Source: Heloderma charlesbogerti
Lineage: Eukaryota > Chordata > Lepidosauria > Squamata > Helodermatidae
NCBI GenBank assembly: GCA_026122225.1
Contig: JANEZZ010003061.1
Span: forward strand, 4,030,001-4,094,000
DNA: 64,000 nucleotides
Direction of reading: 5' to 3'
Numbering within the stretch: the stretch's first letter is position 1; each line of letters opens with the position of its first letter. A model generated the notes under the pieces. The model was not told the DNA's origin. It searched no databases and worked only from the letters and a program-made list of their open reading frames with translations. Positions 49,159-60,890 of the stretch are shown piece by piece. The translations under genes and the position numbers were made by a program.

Positions 49159-49504
49159 TTTTAAGCCATCTGTGCTCGTTTTTGGATTCAAGCACTATAT
49201 TTAAGTGTTAATGGTGAATTCTCTTTTAGCGAGGGTGCTTCCAGACGGGTGGCTCCTAGCAATACCAGTCAAAAGGCATCATGCAGCTATTCCATCTTTC
49301 CATCCTTAATGGATGTTTTTGTGGTAAGAAAAAAGATGGAAGAAGTGGTGGGAAAAGACAGGAAGGTTACAAATTCTCTTTAAAATTCCGTGATTGAGGC
49401 AGGGCAATTGCACAATAAAAGCCCCTGAAACCATCCGTAGTCAAGACCTAACAGAAAAAAGTTATTGTCATTAAATATCTTCACGATACCATGTGTTTTG
49501 AGAC
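49159..49504. other. No recognised feature
   Basis: Unique AT-rich sequence. Confidence 0.4.
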
Positions 49505-49808
49505 AAAAAAAGGTAAAGGTAAAGGTGTCCCCAACCAGTCGTGTCCGACTCTAGGGTGTGGTGCTCATCCCCGTTTCTAAGCCGAAGAGCCAGCGCTGTC
49601 CGAAGACGCTTCCGTGGTCATGTGGCCGGCATGACTGTACACCGAGGAGCACGGAACGTTGTTACCTTTCCCGCCGAGGCGGTACCTATTTATCTACTTG
49701 CAATTTCTTGCTTTCGAACTGCTAGGTTGGCAGAAGCTGGGACTGAAGACGGGAGCTCACTCCGTCACGCAGCACTCGGGTCTCGAACTGCTGACCTGCC
49801 GACCTTCC
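49505..49808 (-). mobile_element. Sauria-type SINE lacking the tRNA head
   Basis: Nearly identical to 4618-4920 from the A-rich tail (aaaggtaaaggtaaaggtgt) to gctgacctgccgaccttcc, then stops before the tRNA-like part. It is 5'-truncated, as expected for LINE-driven insertion. The 98-codon frame in it is not coding. Confidence 0.88.
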
Positions 49809-50098
49809 TGACAAGGGACTTCTTATTTCTTGGTTAACCATGAGACATGACACAGTGAGACTTACTTCTGAGTAAACATGCATAGAGCTGCATTGTGAAT
49901 GGATTAAAGCAAGATATTGTTCAGGGATGTTGTTTCACTCTTAAAAAAAAAAGAAGATTTAGCCTGCAAGGCAAATACTGACTTGGACTAAGAAAAGCAC
50001 TGAAAAAGAGAATGAAGAAGGAACAAATGACACTTCCAACTCTTAGAAATGGTAGGGATATAATTTCCAGATTGTAAGTCTATTGGAGCAAAAACAGT

Positions 50099-50367
50099 AA
50101 ACAGGCTTGTGGCACCTTAAAGACTTCCAGACTTATTCTGGCATAAGCTTTTGTAGACTATAGCTCACCTCAGCAATGCAGAAAGTGTTACTGAGAGTCA
50201 GGTGTTCATACAGTACATATGATGGTGATGGGGAATTGTAAATAGTAAGGTCTACGACCCTGAAACTCCCAGTAACAAACACTTCATTCGCCTGATCAGC
50301 TATAGTTCATGAAAGCTTATGTGACAATAAATTTGGCAGTTTTTAAGGTGCCACAAGACTTTTTGAG
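50099..50367. repeat. MITE with inverted ends around cttgtggcacctt
   Basis: Left aacaggcttgtggcacctta, aagact; right agtttttaaggtgccacaag, acttttt. Interior has gcataagcttttgtagacta and its near inverse tagttcatgaaagcttatgt. Confidence 0.75.
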
Positions 50368-50371
50368 CATC

Positions 50372-50740
50372 TCTACAACGGCCTAAAATCCCGCATTTCA
50401 AACAGGGTTTTCTGCTTCCATTTTAAATGCAGGATCACAATGGACTCCCTTTACATGTACTCCCCCCCCCTCCTTTCCCCACTTATTGGAGTTTTCCGTA
50501 TGTTTTATTATACAGCTGCTAGATGGCACTGCGGTGTAGTTCCTCTTATTGCGGCTTTTCCTTTTTCACAATGGAACTGAAGGGGAACTCACCTGCTGTA
50601 ATTTGATAGCTCTTTATCTCTGATCTTTTTACAAATGGGGAAAAAAGGTGAGGGAGACGCCTGGAGGTCATCTAAAGGGCCTGCAAACTTCTGTGAGTAA
50701 CCAATCTCAATAGCAGGATAAAAGCTCCACATGAGCTCTT
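50372..50740 (+). repeat. Non-autonomous element, 'gggcttctctacacca' family
   Basis: catctctacaacggcctaaa, ttttctgcttccattttaaa, taatttgatagctctttatc, aaccaatctcaatagcagga, taaaagctccacatg. Matches the minus-strand copy at 39735-40131 and the partial copy at 52196. Confidence 0.7.
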
Positions 50741-51310
50741 TGTTTTTGTATGGATATAAGCTTCTTTGAAACCAGTGGGGCTCATTTCCATTTAATGTAC
50801 TTGTAATCAGGATGCGAAACGCTTAACACAAGTAGCGATTTGTGTTTATTTGCAGAAGTTTCTTTTAAACAAACACCTTGCGCCACCTTTCCCCTACCAC
50901 TGCACCCCAATTTCTCTGTCTCTCTCACACACATATCTGGGAGTTACAGTTCTATGCAAGGCAAGCAACTAAGCATATTTGCAGCCCTTAAGAAGGAAAC
51001 AATTGCCTTACTTTCCAAGGAGAGTAATTACCTCTTTTACCCAATATGCTACAGTGGAAGTTTTTATTTTATTTTTTATTTAAAGGAATTATATCCTGCT
51101 CTTTGGGTAAAAACCTCCCAGAGCAGCTGACAAAGTTAAAACAATTAAGACAAGAATAAATAGAGAACACCCAAAAAAGAACAAATAGAAAAGAGAATAA
51201 ATAGAGAAAAAAGAGTAGAGAACATACAAAAAAGCAGCGGCAGGGAGGTCATCATAAGCCATGTTAAAACAACAATAGATAACAATCAGCTTCTTAAAGG
51301 TCTGAGCATA
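50741..51310. other. No recognised feature
   Basis: The 96-codon frame at 50840 has no domain. 51060-51300 resembles degraded LINE 3' UTR (cctgctctttgggtaaaaac), not assignable. Confidence 0.35.
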
Positions 51311-51480
51311 AGAACATAAGAGCTTTGCTAGATTAGACCAAAGGCCTTAACTAGTCCGGGATCCTGTTTCCCACGGTGGTTAACCAGATGCCAATGGGAA
51401 ACCCTCGATCAGCAGTGAGTGCAATAGCCTTCCCCTACTGTTATTCCCCAATGACTGGTATTCAAAGGCATAGGATGTCT
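51311..51480. repeat. Dispersed repeat, class not certain
   Basis: cataagaacataagagcttt, gattagaccaaaggcctta, cctgtttcccacggtggtta, accagatgccaatgggaaa: a word set I recognise as a widespread reptile interspersed repeat, but I cannot name its class with confidence. Confidence 0.5.
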
Positions 51481-52195
51481 TATTATGACACGCCAAGTGA
51501 TGAGCAACGGAAAATGCTCAATGAGAACTAATTAACACTTTGAAGATGCAAATAAGTAAGAAGCAGAAATTGTCATAAAGGGAAGCCCGTAAGAGAGTTC
51601 ACAGTGAATTCTGGGTAACTGGCATCAAAAATCATTTGTTGAGATGACATCGATCGTATCCAAAGAGGAAATGCTCAGACAAAGACCTATCACTTGGTTC
51701 AAAAGGTTATTTGAGTAATGAACAGGTGTGAGATTGTGTTTTCTCAGGTCAAAGTGTAAGATAAGTTTTTGCTTATCAGTTAATATTGTGTATGGTATAC
51801 ACATCAAAAAGCTTGATAAACAGATTTCTAGAAAAATATGTAGATGTTGGCTTAAATAGCAAATTTTGAGAAAGGGGTGATCTTTTCAAAGGTATGATTC
51901 AGAATTGATCTTACTTATCTAGCCTGAAAGGTGTATATTCAAGCCTTCTTTTTTTGTATGTTTCCATTTTTAGGAATGTTTAGTAATAATGAGATAATTC
52001 AGACTGTGAGCCCTAATTTATGAGACGGTAGATAATATTAGCTATGAGGTAATCTTTACACAAAAAGATCTAAGTATGTGCTGATTTTGGAATGAAGTAG
52101 CTCAACAGGCCTGTGTACCTGTCAGCTGAACAGACTATAGGAAACTTTGTACATTGATGAGATTATTAGGAATAAAAGGCTAAGAACAGGAAATG
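51481..52195. other. No recognised feature
   Basis: Strongly AT-rich unique sequence. Confidence 0.4.
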
Positions 52196-52436
52196 CTTAA
52201 GAAATACTATTTTCTGTGGAAAAGCTCTTTTCCTTTTTCACAGAGGGAATGCAAGCAGAACACAAGCGGGGTAATTTGATAGCTCATTCTCTCCGATCCT
52301 TTTCAAAATGGAATCAAGGTCATTTAGTGCAGGAGACGCCCTGGAGGTTAACAACGTCATCTAAAGGACCTGCAAACTTCAGTGAGTAACCAATCTCAAT
52401 AGCAGAATAAAAGCTCCATGTGAAGAAGCCCTGAGT
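52196..52436 (+). repeat. Partial element, 'gggcttctctacacca' family
   Basis: gggtaatttgatagctcatt, ttagtgcaggagacgccctg, agtaaccaatctcaatagca, ending ctccatgtgaagaagccct. Right-hand two thirds only. Confidence 0.65.
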
Positions 52437-52458
52437 GAGCCTTATTGAAGAGAGAGAA

Positions 52459-52735
52459 GGCTGGTCCAAGACATTTCGCTGGATGAGGTGGACCAAGAAA
52501 TGGCGCCCCAGCCCACCCTCAGAATTCAGTATACAGAGTACCGAAGGCCAGCCAAGTTACTTTGACAACTAAGGCAGGAAACTCCCAAGCACCTCCTCCC
52601 CCCAACACACACCGGCAGTACAAATACAATCATAATACGTTAAATAACTCTCAATTTGTTGCCTTTTCATTATATCCCAAACCAGCTGCCTGAGGTAGCT
52701 GCCTCATTCTACCTAACAGTTGGGCTGGCCCTGGG
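52459..52735. repeat. MITE, 'ggccagcccaagacatttt' family
   Basis: ggctggtccaagacatttcg at the left, gcctcattctacctaacagt, tgggctggccctggg at the right; same ends as 32344-32631. Confidence 0.55.
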
Positions 52736-53878
52736 GAGAGACTTCCAAAGCCAGGGCACAGTTCTTGCTGTGTGTATGTGAATGAATGGTAGAGGGGTAT
52801 GCATGGCTAATAAGCCTTTGCCTCCTCTTCACTTTTCCTCTAGGGATGGCAGGCAGGAGAGGTGGAAAACACCAGCCCAGTACTTCCCATCTCTAGGAGA
52901 GGGGGAATTAATCTTTGCATCTCTCCAACCTGCAAACATCTGCAGAAGGGTCAATGCTAAATTCATTCCTTTGTGCATGTCTCCAGAGATGACCAAGCAG
53001 CAAGAAATTCAAAGAGAGTAGGGGTTTTTAATACCCTGTCAGGCCATTTATGTGGCTAATATGGACATGGGTGGGCAAGCCACAATGGATGTTAGTCATT
53101 TGCGGCACGTTGGTGGCCTGAAAGGTAGATGAGAACCAACACTTTTCCAATTTACAACAACTTCCTATCTGGCCACTTAGAGGCAACTTTTGTTCATCAA
53201 AGTCAGCTGGATGAGCAGCTGCTTACAAGTCTGCTTTAGCCCTTTGGGGGCTACATAGTGAGGCTGGACTGAAGGGAGAAGGCAAATGTATTCCCTTTTT
53301 ATTTCTACCCTGTTGATGTTTGTGTGTGTACAGGGTGCATGTTGCTGTTTGGATTGTATCTAGAGGCACCTTTTTGTATCTTTCTGTTTAATACCACTGT
53401 ACATCTCTGCAAGTCACCTGCTTAGATATAATAATTACATGATTATGTTTGCAGCTTGCTAAATACGCTGGAATAATTCTTTGGGAAAGTTTGGTGTATG
53501 TATTGCATCTTGTAGGTCATTAACGAACGCCACCCTGAATTTGGCAAGAGATGACCCCGGCACTTTGTAGTTTCTGTTGCCTATCAGAGGAGGTCTCAAC
53601 ACAATCTGGGTGAGCCAGAGTGGAAAGATGAAGGCACCTCTTTCATTGCTCAGCTGGAAATAGAAATCATTCAAAGCAGGGGATGGTGTAGTGCTATCAG
53701 GGTGGTATTGGGTTTTTGCTTTATTTGTTTCCCTTTTAATTTTCTTCTGATTGATGAAAATTGTACAGGACAACTGCAATTTGTGCAAATAGCTTGCTGT
53801 AATTTTAGGGAAAGGTTGGCATTTTCTATTGCCCCAGCCTGCCGAATTACTCACAGTTATTGAAAAGCATAAACAAAC

Positions 53879-53918
<40 letters not shown>

Positions 53919-54415
53919 ATTCTAGGCCTAATTCCCAATTCATTTCCCAAAGACAGTGATGGTTTTTGTTTTGTGAAATGTGCAAAACTGAATTTGAGTT
54001 AATGAGAAACATTTTATAGGAATGCAGCCACATGGTTATATTTAATCACAGTTATCACACCTTTACTTGAAACATCTCCCAGGGTGTAACTTTGATAAAC
54101 TGTTATTCATTATTCAAATATATTACTAAAAAAGGTGCCTTTGATGTACATTGTGCTTTATGAGATTATCTAAAGAAGATTCCCACTGAAAAGTTGAAGT
54201 TAACAAAGTGGACTTCAGGGGTGGTTACCTCCACCTCCAAAATAAATGTATATATCTAAACACAGTGACTTCACCACTTCATTTGGGTGTGTGTGTATAT
54301 ATGTGAAGTGTATATGTGAAATAGCCTCCCAACTGGAAAATATCCAGATTTCCCCCTAAAGGAAAATAATAGTTTTGAAAAGTTTTATGTGATGTGGTAA
54401 TTAGTGATGGGCAGC
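52736..54415. other. Unique sequence; possible conserved part at 53440-53870; (CA)n at 53882-53918
   Basis: The minus-strand frame at 53459-53950 (163 codons) starts within the (CA)n run (poly Val-Cys) and has no domain. 53440-53870 lacks repeats and has TTAATTTTCTTC, GATTGATGAAAATTG and similar words, so it is a conserved non-coding candidate only. Confidence 0.35.
53882..53918. repeat. (CA)n microsatellite
   Basis: About 18 uninterrupted CA units. Confidence 0.95.
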
Positions 54416-54477
54416 AGTTAAATTAGGGCCGCGGTGGCTCAGTGGTTAAGACGCTGAAATTACATGTAGTTAAATTA
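54416..54477 (+). mobile_element. 42-bp Sauria SINE head flanked by a 10-bp direct repeat
   Basis: agttaaatta occurs at 54416-54425 and 54468-54477. Between them, 54426-54457 equals the 5' head of the Sauria SINE (gggccgcggtggctcagtgg, ttaagacgctga; inverse of 4929-4960), followed by ten further bases. No body or BovB-like tail. Related gtagttaaa words are common just downstream, so the direct repeat may be partly coincidental. Confidence 0.65.
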
Positions 54478-56489
54478 TTAAACTATTTTTCATGTAGTTG
54501 AATGGTAATGGCAAGACGTTTATGAGAAGTAGTTCAAACAAAGTAGTTAAACTAGTCTTGCTGGTAGTTATCTACTGTAGTTTAGCTATTAATAATTATT
54601 TTCATTCATTAGGGGGGAAATCTATTATTTAAATAATAACAGGACTTTTTCAGTGGTGGTGCCAACATTTTTGGAATGCCTTCTTAAGGGAGATCTATTG
54701 GACTTTTCACCCCGTACTTAAGGAAGTTCCAAAAATCTATAATGTTTAGTGCATTGCTGCTTTCCTGTTTTGTATTTTTGCCTTACGTTTATTTCCAGTT
54801 TGACTTGTTGCAGTTTGACTTTTTTCCATTTGTAAGACACTTTAAGTATCATTGATATAGAAAAGTAGTCCCTAAATAAATGAATCACCATCCAAGAGCC
54901 TGGTTGATTCTTTCTTGATTCTGCCAATGTTTACTGGTCCATTGGTTCTTAACAATTTCATTATCACACCTAATCATGAACTCAAGTGGTGAGTTCTGCT
55001 GAGAGGATTGGAACCAAGGCAGGAAAACTGAAAAGCAAAAGAGAGGTGACAGCATCCTTTGAGGGGACCTTAAGATTTACAGAAGTATAAAAAGAAAATA
55101 AAACCTAAGGGGTATACTCAGTAGCCACAGAATGTTGAGTGCCAGTTGGAAGAGAAAAACAGAAAATAGGGGGATTTAATGGACTATCTTGGAGGAGGAC
55201 ATAGCTGGCTGGATACAATCCTGAACAGGAGCAGTATTTTGCAGGCCTCAGTTATTCCCTCTATTAGCAATGCTCAGGTGTGATTGCTGATCCTTATGTA
55301 GCCATAGCAGCAGCATCCACACACAAGAGGGAGGTATCAGCAGGCTCAGAGGAATCCAAAGGTCTGCAGAAGTTCATGAAAAATAAATAAATAGAAACAA
55401 AATAACAATCGAAGAGGGCAAAAACAAAACAAAACCCCAATATAGCACAATGAGGACTGAGCATGCTCAGTGGCCACAGAAGGCTGAGCATTCATCAGGA
55501 TGGGGGGATGGAAAAGGGAGAAGTAGCATGGAGTATCATGGAAGAGGGCATAGCTGGCTGGAACCCTGAACAGGCGCACTAGATTGCAGGTTCCACTTGT
55601 GCTCTTCTAATACAGAAGCTTGTCTAAGGGCACAGATGTGGGAAACCTGGGTTCAAATCCTTACTCAGTTATGGGCTGTGTTAGGTAGCCTCAGAGGAAT
55701 TACCAGATCTCTCTCAGCACAAGCTACTACACAGGGTTCTTGTGAGCGGAAATGCTGCTCCAAGCTGCTTGGAGAAAGGGTGGGAGTGGGGGGTGGGGAG
55801 AAATAAAACTTAGTGAATTAAATAAATGCCATTTTTAGAAAATCAGGCTCAGCTATGAGCCTCCGACACAACTTTGCTTCTCCTTCTTCCTGCAGGAGGT
55901 TTACGAGAAGATTGTGTTGTCAGGGGGGCTTTCCCCGATACTCCATCTCTGTTTTTGTTAGTTTAATTTTAATCATCTCTATTGAAACCCCAGAGGCTAT
56001 AAATTAAAGATGGCTGTTACGAAGAGCTAAGCAAATTGACTTTGCTTTCTTGTTTATCCAATCCCCCCCCCTTTTCCCTCTGAATCAGCATTCTCTTGAG
56101 CTGTAGAACTTGCTGAGGCATTTCTCCAAGGTTGCATTTTTAGTTTTGTTGGATTGGAGCAATTAGCTCCATGCACATTGGCCTATTTTCTGGTATTTCA
56201 CCTGCGGCTGGCCCGGGGGCTTTTCTTGCCCTGTGAACACTAGAGACTTGGAGCAGCCAATGAGATTTCTTTTACAAGGACCACTTTCTCTTGGTGAATA
56301 GTTGCTTTCCACTCTTCAGTCATGTCTTGCAATATGTTCTAGTGCGTTTCTGAGAGCACTTCAGTGAAGATACAACGATTTGGGCGGGGTGTGTGTGTAT
56401 TCCATGTTCATTATGAGATGCGTAAAAAAGAAAAGATTAGAAATTTGGCAGGGGCACAGTGGGAGGGGATGAAGAGAATATGATACTAT
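54478..56489. other. Unique sequence; conserved non-coding candidate at 55855-56345
   Basis: No gene. 55850-56345 is free of repeat families and has TAAT-rich, evenly mixed sequence (tttaattttaatcatctcta, gctataaattaaagatggct, gagcaattagctccatgcac) of the type often seen in deeply conserved vertebrate enhancers. Conservation itself cannot be judged from one genome. Confidence 0.4.
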
Positions 56490-56580
56490 GAGGGTGCAAT
56501 CCTATGCATGTTTAGACAGAAACAGTCCTACAATTCCCAGCTTTCCTGAGTAAAAACATGCATAGGAGTATGCCCTGAAT
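56490..56580. repeat. Palindromic MITE fragment, 'gcaatcctatgc' family
   Basis: gagggtgcaatcctatgcat, gtttagacagaaacagtcct, ending acatgcataggagtatgccc. Centre deleted. Confidence 0.7.
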
Positions 56581-56906
56581 TACTTTTATCTCAGAACTAA
56601 TGTTGGTACAACCATTTAAAATAAGGCTTTAAAACATTGTTACTTCTATGTTTCTTCCTCCCTAGATCCCTGTGAATCCTGGGAGGGACCAAGTACAATT
56701 TGGGGGGGGCAGTATGAACTTGTAACATGGGCCCCTTCCCACATACATGTCACAATCCCATCCAATTATTCCCATGAGTCATGAAAGAAAAGTTTGTGTC
56801 ATATGCTACATTTCTGAAATGGCCCACACTAGGGCTTTTCCCCCCTTCATGGATCACTGCCTTGTTGTGGTGAAGGGGCTTGCGTAACTCAGTGAAGACA
56901 TAAGCT

Positions 56907-58101
56907 ATGCCGTGCAGGGCCACCCAAGACAGACAGGTCATGGTGGAGAGTTCTGACAAAATGTGGTCCACTGGAGAAGGAAATGGCAACCCACTCCAGT
57001 ATTCTTGCCAAGAAAACCCCATGGAACGTATCACAAGGCTAAAAGAGATGACGCTGGAAGATGAGCCCCTCAGGTCGGAAGGCATCCAATATACTACTGG
57101 GGAAGAGCAGAGGGAATTTCCAAGTAGCGCCAGAAAGAGTGAAGCGGCTGGGCCAAAGCTGAAAGGACACTCAGCTGTGGATGTGTCTGGTGGTGAAAAG
57201 AAAGTCCAATGCTGTAAAGAACAATATTGTTTAGGAACCTGGAATGTAAGATCAATGAATCAAGGTAAGCTGGAGGTGGTCAAACATGAGATGGCAAGAT
57301 TGAACATCGACATCTTGGGAATCAGCGAACTAAAATGGACAGGCATGGGCGAATTTAATTCAGGTGACCATTATAACTACTACTGTGGGCAAGAATCCCG
57401 TAGAAGAAATGGAGTAGCACTCATCATAGTCAACAAAAGGGTGGGAAAAGCAGTTTTGGAGTACAATCTCAAAAACGATAGAATGATCTCAGTATGAATC
57501 CAAGGCAAACCATTCAACATCACAGTAATTCAAGTCTATGCCCCAACCACTGAGGCCGAAGAAGCTGAGGTTGATCGGTTCTATGAAGACCTACAACAAC
57601 TTCTAGAACTAACACCAAAAAAAGATGTCCTCTTCATCATAGGGGATTGAAATGCTAAAGTAGGAAGTCAAGAAATCACCGGGATAACAGGCAAGCATGG
57701 CCTTGGTGTACAAAATGAAGCAGGACAAAGGCTAATAGAGTTTTGCCAGGAGAACACCCTGATCATAGCAAACACTCTTTTCCAACAGTACAAGAGGCGA
57801 CTCTACACATGGACATCACCAGATAGTCAATATCGAAATCAGATTGATTATGTCCTTTGCAGCCAAAGATGGAGAAGCTCTACACAGTCAGTAAAAACAA
57901 GACCTGGAGCTGACTGTGGCTCAGATCATGAGCTTCTTATCGCAAAATTTCAGCTGAAATTGAAGACCGTAGGGAAAACCACTAAACCATTCAGGTATGT
58001 CCTAAATCATATCCCTTATGAATATACAGTGGAGGTGAGGAATAGATTTCAGGGATTAGACCTGATAGACAGAGTGCCTGAGGAACTATGGACGGAGGTT
58101 C
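56907..58101 (+). pseudogene. BovB endonuclease region, copy B
   Basis: The first 196 codons are open (56907-57497): GEGNGNPLQYSCQENP, LGTWNVRSMNQGK, ILGISELKWTGMGEFN. TGA at 57495-57497 replaces the Arg codon of copy A (ISVRIQGK). A second lesion at 57648 turns the Trp of IGDW into a stop, right at the endonuclease active-site motif. The rest (EIDYVL-like RNQIDYVLCSQR, GADCGSDHELLIA) is still recognisable. Inactive. Confidence 0.87.
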
Positions 58102-59706
58102 GTAACATTGTTCAGGAGGCAGCAACTCAATCCATCCCAAAGAAAAAGAAATGCAAGAAAGCAAAGTGGCTGTCTGAGGAGGCTTTACAAGTAGCTGAGG
58201 AAAGAAGGGAAGCGAAAAGCAAGGGAGAAAGGGGAAGATATACCCAACTGAATGCAGAGTTCCAGAGAATAGCAAGGAGAGACAAGAAGGCCTTCTTAAA
58301 TGAACAATGCAAAGAAATCGAGGAAAACAACAGAATGGGAAAGACTAGAGATCTTTTCAAGAAAATTTGAGATCTCAAGGGAACGTTTTGTACCAAGACG
58401 GGCATGATAAAGGACAAAGAAAGCAGGGACCTAACAGAAGCAGATGAGATTAAGAAGAGGTGGACAGAATACACAGAAGAACTATACAGGAAAGATCTGA
58501 ATGTCCCTGATAGCCATGATAGTGCGGTCACTGAACTTGAGCCAGACATCCTCGAGAGTGAAGTCAAGTGCGCCTTAGGAAGCATGACTAACAACAAAGC
58601 TAGCGGAGATGACAGTATTCCAGCTGAGCTATTTAAAATCCTAAAAGATGATGCTGTTAAAATGCTGCACTCAATATGCCAACAAATTTGGAACACTCAA
58701 CAGTGGCCACAAGACTGGAAAAGGTCAGTGTACATTCCAATTCCAAAGAAGGGCAACGCCAAAGAGTGTTCAAACTAACGCACAACTGTGCTCATTTCAC
58801 ATGCCAGCAAGGTTATGCTCAAAATCTACAAGCTAGGCTTCAGCAGCATGTGAACTGAGAACTACCAGAAGTACAAGCGGGGTTTCAGAGAGGCAGAGGA
58901 ACTAGAGATCAAATCGCCAACATTCGCTGGATCATGGAGAACGCAAGAGAATTCCAAAAAAATGACTATTTCTGCTTCATTGACTATGCTAAAGCCTTTG
59001 ATTGTGTGGATCACAACAAACTCTGGCAAATTCTTAAAGAGATGGGAGTACCAGACCACCTTACCTGTCTCCTGAGAAACCTGTATGAGGGTCAAGAAGC
59101 AACAGTAAGAACCGGACGGACATGGAACAACTGATTGGTTCAAAATTGACTGGTGACTGTAGCCATGAAATTAAAAGATGCTTGCTCCTTGGGAGGAAAG
59201 CTATGGCACACCTAGACAGCATAGTAAGAAGCAGAGACATCACCTTGCCGACAAAGGTTCGTATAATCAAAGCTATGGTTTTCCCAGTAGTAATGTATGG
59301 CTGTGAGAGCGGGACTATAAGGAAGGCTGAGCGCTGAAGAATTGATGCTTTCGAACTGTGGTGCTGGAGAAGACTCTTATGAGTCCCCTGGACTGCAAGG
59401 AGGTCAAATCAGTCCATCCTAAAGGAAATCAACCCTGACTGCTCAGTGGAAGGACAGATACTGAAACTGAAGCTCAAATATTTTGGCCACCTAATGCGAA
59501 GAGAAAACCCACTGGAAAAGACCCTGATGCTGGGGAAGATTGAAGGCAAAAGGAGAAGGGGACGGCAGGGGATGAGGTGGCTAGATAGCATCACCAATGC
59601 AATGAATATGAACTTGAGCACGCTCCGGGAGAGAGCGGAGGACAGGAAGGCCTGGCGTGCTATGGTCCATGGGGTCACGAAGAGTTGGGCACAACTTAAT
59701 GACTGA
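57960..59706 (+). pseudogene. BovB reverse transcriptase region, copy B
   Basis: Open pieces at 57960-58370, 58404-58778, 58934-59134, 59122-59337 and 59446-59706. Seen: DDSIPAELFKILKDDA, FCFIDYAKAFDCVDHNKLW (first catalytic Asp), then directly after WNN a jump to TGDCSHEIKRCLLLGRKAM. The stretch with the SPCLFN and YADD motifs is deleted at 59148. C-terminal LKYFGHLMRRENPLEKTL and MVHGVTKSWAQLND are typical of BovB ends. In active copies this enzyme also mobilises Sauria SINEs; this copy has no active site. Confidence 0.87.
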
Positions 59707-59719
59707 ACAACAACAACAG

Positions 59720-59977
59720 GTCTTTTCTACTATGCCTCCAAACACCCTCCCCCCACCCCTGGTTTTTGCTCTTTTTTGTTTAACATAACATCCAGCATAA
59801 TGAAGAGTCCAGCAAAACTTGCTGACCCAATTTTGTAATTTTATTTTTCTAAATAGACCCATTTATTTAAAAATGTTATTCGTCTGGCCTTTTTCACTGC
59901 AAACTCATGAACTATCACCACAAAGTCAATTTATCTTGCAAGTTCACACTCGATAGACAAAATAGCTAGGTGAGCTA
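59720..59977. other. No recognised feature
   Basis: Short unique stretch between BovB copy B and a MITE fragment. Confidence 0.4.
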
Positions 59978-60050
59978 GGGCGCAATCCTATGCATGTTTA
60001 GACAGAAAAAAGTCCTTCAACTTCGAGCATTCCTCATCCAGCATGTCCTT
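59978..60050. repeat. Palindromic MITE fragment, 'gcaatcctatgc' family
   Basis: gggcgcaatcctatgcatgt, ttagacagaaaaaagtcctt; left arm only. Confidence 0.7.
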
Positions 60051-60277
60051 AACTGTCCTTGCTTCACAGTGGAACTCCTACAGTTTTTGATGAGTGCTAG
60101 CTTGCTAAAACGTCATACATAAGTGGCCATCCTAATAAATATCCTCAAGCAGGATCTACACTTTCCCCTCAGCTGGTTTTCTCATTGTAATGGGATTGCA
60201 GTCTGGGTTGGGTCCCATTTGATCTCTAGGCCCATAAAGTGTACCCTCCCACTTCACACATTGGTGTACACCTAAGA

Positions 60278-60563
60278 TAGGGATGGGCAACTTGGGGGGG
60301 GGGCTGGGGGCCATTTTGGAGGCTGCAGTCTGTGGGGCTGCATTTGGCTCCCCAAATGGTTTTACTTAATTTTTTAAAGGAAAAAAATGGCATCTGTACC
60401 ATTATGAAGCATCAAAGGGGTCAAATTTAGCTTGCTTGCTTTGGGCGATCTGTAGTACCATGAGCACCATTTTTCCTCATTCTTTTTTAGATTTCTTTTG
60501 GGGTACCTGGCAAATTCAGAAGGGCAGTGGGGGCTACATGCAGTCTATGTGTTGCCCACCCCT
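60278..60563. repeat. hAT-like non-autonomous element
   Basis: Inverted ends tagggatgggcaacttgg and, from the right, caggggtgggcaacacat. G-rich run near 60293-60303. Confidence 0.65.
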
Positions 60564-60601
60564 GATGGAAGATGTTTTAAATGTACACCTATGACATAAT
60601 G

Positions 60602-60890
60602 ACCTTGTTCGCATGACACGATAAATCATGGTGGGTTGTCACCATGGGATTGTTTCAAGGTTGCTAGTTGTGACATCTGAACTCTGAGCAGTTTTTTTCC
60701 ATTGTGGATTATTTTCCACAAACAAGCCACCCTGAGAACCCATGGCTTGTTGGGTTGTTCAGTGTGGCTTGTTTCCACTGTGGCTTGTTGTGATGTCTGA
60801 ACCCAGCAGGGCAACTTCATTGTGGGTTGTTGGGTACAGCTTGAGAGCCTCATGGCAACAGTGGCAAACCCCTGCCACTTGTTACGATCT
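60602..60890. repeat. Palindromic repeat with 'acaagccaccctg' words
   Basis: gacacgataaatcatggtgg, aacaagccaccctgagaacc and tgtggcttgttgtgatgtct recall the MITEs at 20313, 20634 and 44419. An inverse end (ccaacccatggtggcttatc, gatgtgcgaacgtgccc) lies at 61868-61918, so one element may have been split by insertion. Confidence 0.4.

Larger units (their letters stand above)
56843..59719 (+). mobile_element. RTE/BovB LINE, copy B (internal deletion)
   Basis: Starts cccttcatggatcactgcct and ends gactgaacaacaacaacagg, so both ends are present. About 350 bp are missing at 59148/59149 relative to copies A and C. Several nonsense codons break the ORF. Confidence 0.92.

Noticed and set aside
53459..53950. 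163-codon minus-strand frame
   Set aside because: It begins in a (CA)n microsatellite giving Val-Cys repeats; the rest has no domain and no splice or promoter context.
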